A stretch of 24,848 bases of DNA, from contig JAKLKB010000105.1 of assembly GCA_023150835.1 (NCBI GenBank), positions 1 to 24,848 on the forward strand. Reading direction: 5' to 3'. Source of the DNA: Myxococcota bacterium. GTDB lineage: Bacteria > Myxococcota_C > UBA6777. Both the position numbers and the translations under genes were made by a program. The notes beneath the pieces are model-generated. The model did no database searches. It was not told where the DNA came from and saw only the letters and a list, made by a program, of their open reading frames with translations. Within the stretch, counting starts at the first letter, position 1, and the number at the start of each line of letters is the position of its first letter. Shown here in pieces: positions 22,070 to 24,848 of this stretch.

Positions 22070-24309
22070 GATGGCCGATTGTACACACCCTTTGGAAAAA
22101 AGAGATGCTTGAGATGCTGCGTGATCGACGCACCATCCTGATCATGGTTCTCTTGCCGCTCGTCCTTTACCCTGTCATCGGCATCATCACCAGCCAAGCA
22201 CAATCCGCTCACGTCCAAAAGCTCCAAGCCTCCCGACTGCGCGTCGGACTGGTGGGCGCTGCGCTTCCTGCTCCCCTCATGCAAAAACTCTTGCGAAACA
22301 ACGAACTCGAACATATCCCCCCCTACGCTCCTTGGAAAGAACGCCTCGCCCAAAAACAACTTCACGCCATCCTCGACACCAGCTATCCCTCCATCCCCTC
22401 GACACAACCCGTCTCAACGCCATCAACCGCCCAACCAAAGCATCCACGCCCCCCCACAAACATCGCCCCTCCTTCGGCCTCTCTGCCCAAACATCCCGAA
22501 ACCGCCCCTCCTGCGGCTTCTCTACCCGCCTCCACAAAAGCCGCTCTCCTGCTCTCGCCAAGGAGTCCCTCCACATCCTTGCCGTCGATGCGTCTTACCG
22601 CGCCTCCGCCCTACACCATCCGCGTGATCTACCTGTCCACATGGGATGCTTCTCGCACTGCGTCTCGGCGCATCGAAGATATCCTCCGCGAGTTTCACCG
22701 CGAAGCCCTTCAAAAGCGCCTCCAAGACTTCCGCATCGCACCTGCTTTTGTGCAAGTCTTTACCGTCAAAACCCAAGACACCGCCAGTGCTCAAGCCCGT
22801 GGCCGCGACTTGCTTGGCACCATGCTTCCTTTGCTGCTAATCATCATGACCATCGTTGGGGCGCTTTACCCTGCGGTCGATCTCACCGCTGGAGAAAAAG
22901 AACGCGGCACTCTCGAAACGCTCTTAACTGCCCCCATCACCTCGATTGAGATCGTCACAGGAAAATACCTCACGATCTTCTGTATCTCCCTCGCAACGGG
23001 CCTGCTCAATATGTTTTCGCTTTGGCTCACCTTTAGCCAAGGGCTGCGGATGCTTGCAAGCAACCGTAAACTCGCGATCGATATGACACTCAACTTCCAA
23101 CATTATCTCGCATTGATCGGCTTCTTGGCGCTGATCGCTGCGCTTTCTTCGGCGGTCATGCTCTCCATGGCCAGTTTCGCTCGATCCTTCAAAGAAGGCC
23201 AAAACTACACCACGCCTGCCTATCTGCTTTGCTTTATGCCTGCCTTCCTTGCCACCTTGCCCGGGGCCAAACCTTCGCTCACCAGCGCCATGATCCCTTT
23301 TGTCAACGTCGCCTACGCCATCAAAGGCACCATCAAAGGCGATCTCAGCTTGGATTATGCCCTACTCACCGTCTTTTCCATGCTCGTTGTCACCGTCGCT
23401 TTTTTGCGCCTTTCTGCGATGATCTTTCAAAACGAGCAAGTCCTCTTTCGCGAAGGCGATATCTCTTGGCGTGGCCTGTTTTCGCAAAACACTGCTCACC
23501 CCCAACCCCTCCCAAACATCAGCGACACCTTTTTCTTGCTCAGTCTCCAGTTCGCATTGTTCTTTTACGTCGGCCTCAGCCTCCAACAGAAAAACATCGC
23601 CCTTGGTACAGCGATCACGCTGTGGGGCATCTTTTTGTTGCCTGCTGTTCTTTGGGCGCGCACGCGGCACCTCGATATCAAAGCCACCTTTCGCCTACAA
23701 CCGTTGCCTCTTCGGCAGATCCCGCCGATCCTCTTGATCGTCTTGGGCGGCCTGCCGCTGGTTTTGATCATCACCTATTACACCTCGATGTGGCTCTTCC
23801 CCGATTGGCTCGAATTTGCCCGCAAGATGAACGAATCCCTCTCCCTCAAAAGCTTCGGCATCAGCACACCCGTCTTTTTCTTGATCTTGGCTCTCTCCCC
23901 CGGGATCTGTGAAGAGGCCGTATTTCGGGGCTTTGCGCTCTCTTCTTTCCACAAACGCCTCTCGCCTCAAACCGCCATCGCCCTTTCTGCCTTTCTTTTC
24001 GCAGCCTTTCACCTCAGCTTGTATCGGCTTTTGCCGACCTTTCTGCTCGGCCTTGTCTTTGGCTGGCTTTGTTGGCGCACGGGTTCGCTGTACGCTTCCG
24101 TCCTCGCACACACGCTCCACAACGCTCTCAGCCTTGCCATCGGCCTTTTCTTCGCGAAAACCGCCATCGCTCGCTCCCTCGATCAACAACCCGCTGTTTG
24201 GTGGCTCCCTCTCGGCCTGATCCTCTTTGTCACGGGCATCGTCTGGCTCCATCGCATCGCTCCCCCGCCACGATCCGCAAAAACGCCCCTTTCCGATCCA
24301 CGTACCTGA
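22066..24309 (+). CDS. ABC-2 permease fused to CPBP intramembrane protease
   Basis: A 747-residue fusion. Residues 1-430 are a NatB/ABC-2-type permease: a TM helix near 25-45 after KKEMLEMLRDRRT, a large extracytoplasmic loop, then several TM helices including LLGTMLPLLLIIMTIVGALYP and the ERGTLETLLTAP coupling helix. From about 475 a second membrane domain matches CPBP (CAAX protease/bacteriocin-processing) enzymes: EEAVFRG with Glu616-Glu617, FAAFH with His649, and H-T-L-H-N with His682 and Asn686, the expected metal-site residues. So protease activity looks intact. A Pro/Ser-rich insert (about 105-180) interrupts the extracytoplasmic loop. ABC-2/CPBP fusions are known in several bacteria. 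The gene ends two bases before an array of 87-bp repeats. Confidence 0.9.
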   Translation: MRWPIVHTLWKKEMLEMLRDRRTILIMVLLPLVLYPVIGIITSQAQSAHVQKLQASRLRVGLVGAALPAPLMQKLLRNNELEHIPPYAPWKERLAQKQLHAILDTSYPSIPSTQPVSTPSTAQPKHPRPPTNIAPPSASLPKHPETAPPAASLPASTKAALLLSPRSPSTSLPSMRLTAPPPYTIRVIYLSTWDASRTASRRIEDILREFHREALQKRLQDFRIAPAFVQVFTVKTQDTASAQARGRDLLGTMLPLLLIIMTIVGALYPAVDLTAGEKERGTLETLLTAPITSIEIVTGKYLTIFCISLATGLLNMFSLWLTFSQGLRMLASNRKLAIDMTLNFQHYLALIGFLALIAALSSAVMLSMASFARSFKEGQNYTTPAYLLCFMPAFLATLPGAKPSLTSAMIPFVNVAYAIKGTIKGDLSLDYALLTVFSMLVVTVAFLRLSAMIFQNEQVLFREGDISWRGLFSQNTAHPQPLPNISDTFFLLSLQFALFFYVGLSLQQKNIALGTAITLWGIFLLPAVLWARTRHLDIKATFRLQPLPLRQIPPILLIVLGGLPLVLIITYYTSMWLFPDWLEFARKMNESLSLKSFGISTPVFFLILALSPGICEEAVFRGFALSSFHKRLSPQTAIALSAFLFAAFHLSLYRLLPTFLLGLVFGWLCWRTGSLYASVLAHTLHNALSLAIGLFFAKTAIARSLDQQPAVWWLPLGLILFVTGIVWLHRIAPPPRSAKTPLSDPRT

Positions 24310-24310
24310 T

Positions 24311-24571
24311 ACGAAATCCGCCCGTTGTGTGATCGTAAAAACGTAGGGGCAGCCCCCCGTGGCTGCCCAAGAATCGTATGGGGTGGAACCCCATCATACG
24401 AAATCCGCCCGTCGTGTGATCGTAAAAATGTAGGGGCAGCCCCCTGTGGCTGCCCAAGAATCGTATGGGGTGGAACCCCATCATACGAGATCCGCCCGTT
24501 GTGTGATCGTAAAAATGTAGGGGCAGACAGGTGTGGCTGCCCAAGAATTGTATGGGGTGGAACCCCATCAG
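24311..24571 (+). repeat. Three tandem 87-bp REP-containing units
   Basis: Units start at 24311, 24398 and 24485. Each has ACGAAATCCGCCCGTTGTG, then GTAAAAA, GTAG and the hairpin GGGCAGCC/GGCTGCCC, then a second palindrome CGTATGGGGT/ACCCCATCATACG. GTAG feet are at 24343, 24430 and 24517. The third unit has a damaged left hairpin arm (GGGCAGACAG). The array lies directly after the permease stop and could act as a transcript-end structure. Confidence 0.88.
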
Positions 24572-24677
24572 AGGGCGTCTGGAAACTCGCTACATGACAG
24601 TTGAAGAAAACAACGAAAACTCGAGGGGTTCGTTCAAAACAGATAGCGATGAAGAGGTCAGCGACGCAACAGAGCGA

Positions 24678-24753
24678 GGGCAGGCACGGGGGCCTGCCCC
24701 TACAAAACACCGTGTGATTTCCGACACGTAGGGGCAACCATGCGCGGTTGCCC
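24678..24753. repeat. Inverted pair of REP-like hairpins (REPIN/BIME-like)
   Basis: Left member: GGGCAGGC/GCCTGCCC (24678-24699) followed by CTAC (24700-24703). Right member: GTAG (24728-24731) followed by GGGCAACC/GGTTGCCC (24732-24753). The two face each other across a 24-bp linker. Their stems differ from each other and from the 24343 type by paired changes that keep pairing. The last 95 bases of the window after this hold no feature I can support. Confidence 0.75.
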
Positions 24754-24848
24754 TCGCTGAGAAGTGTTGCCTCTTGGGGTGAGGGGAATCACAAGACGTC
24801 CATTCCTTCGATGTTTCTGTGTACACATCCAAAAGATCTCACTGTTTT

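Noticed and set aside
24311-24571. 87-bp repeats as a CRISPR array
   Set aside because: There are no unique spacers; the whole unit repeats and carries two palindromes.

Overview
The window looks like a chromosomal segment of a GC-rich, delta-type Gram-negative bacterium, most likely Myxococcota or a neighbour such as Bradymonadia. The evidence is an mglBA pair (Ras-like polarity GTPase plus roadblock protein), two Cys-rich lipoproteins of myxobacterial style (one with a D-N-D-C-D-G MopE-like motif and an NHL propeller), and a set of transcarboxylase-like subunits. The host DNA is strikingly rich in GATC.

Layout. 1-262: intergenic DNA with a REP-like hairpin. 263-1159 (+): membrane-anchored phosphodiester glycosidase family protein. 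1311-2552 (-): mglB then mglA, with their own promoter near 2808-2835 and a leader of about 250 nt. 2904-7846 (-): a housekeeping block that in transcription order reads promoter, tRNA-Ser(GCU), tRNA-Arg(ACG), tadA, tRNA-Ser(CGA), tRNA-Ser(GGA), SRP RNA, dnaX, ybaB, recR. It mixes stable RNAs with translation, secretion and DNA-repair genes. 8247-9119 (+): Cys-rich lipoprotein. 9268-13210 (+): three genes resembling the 12S, 5S and 1.3S (biotinyl) subunits of methylmalonyl-CoA:pyruvate transcarboxylase. 13223-16167 (+): a class-V aminotransferase gene split by an IS200/IS605-family element (13503-15256) that carries tnpB and an internally deleted tnpA. 16286-19084 (+): NHL-repeat lipoprotein, convergent with a TPR protein (19096-20730, -). 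21116-24309 (+): NatA-like ABC ATPase translationally coupled to an ABC-2 permease fused to a CPBP protease. 24311-24848: REP-like repeats.

The most informative observations are these. (1) Removing 13503-15256 restores an aminotransferase reading frame exactly at a TTAC target, with no target duplication. (2) The element keeps both ends of tnpA but has lost its catalytic middle, and its TnpB has Gln where the RuvC-II Glu is expected. (3) The element has no GATC in 1,754 bp, while host DNA on both sides is saturated with it. (4) REP-like hairpins with a GTAG foot show compensatory stem changes, which suggests a RAYT-type transposase elsewhere in the genome. (5) tadA sits directly downstream of the gene for its known substrate, tRNA-Arg(ACG).
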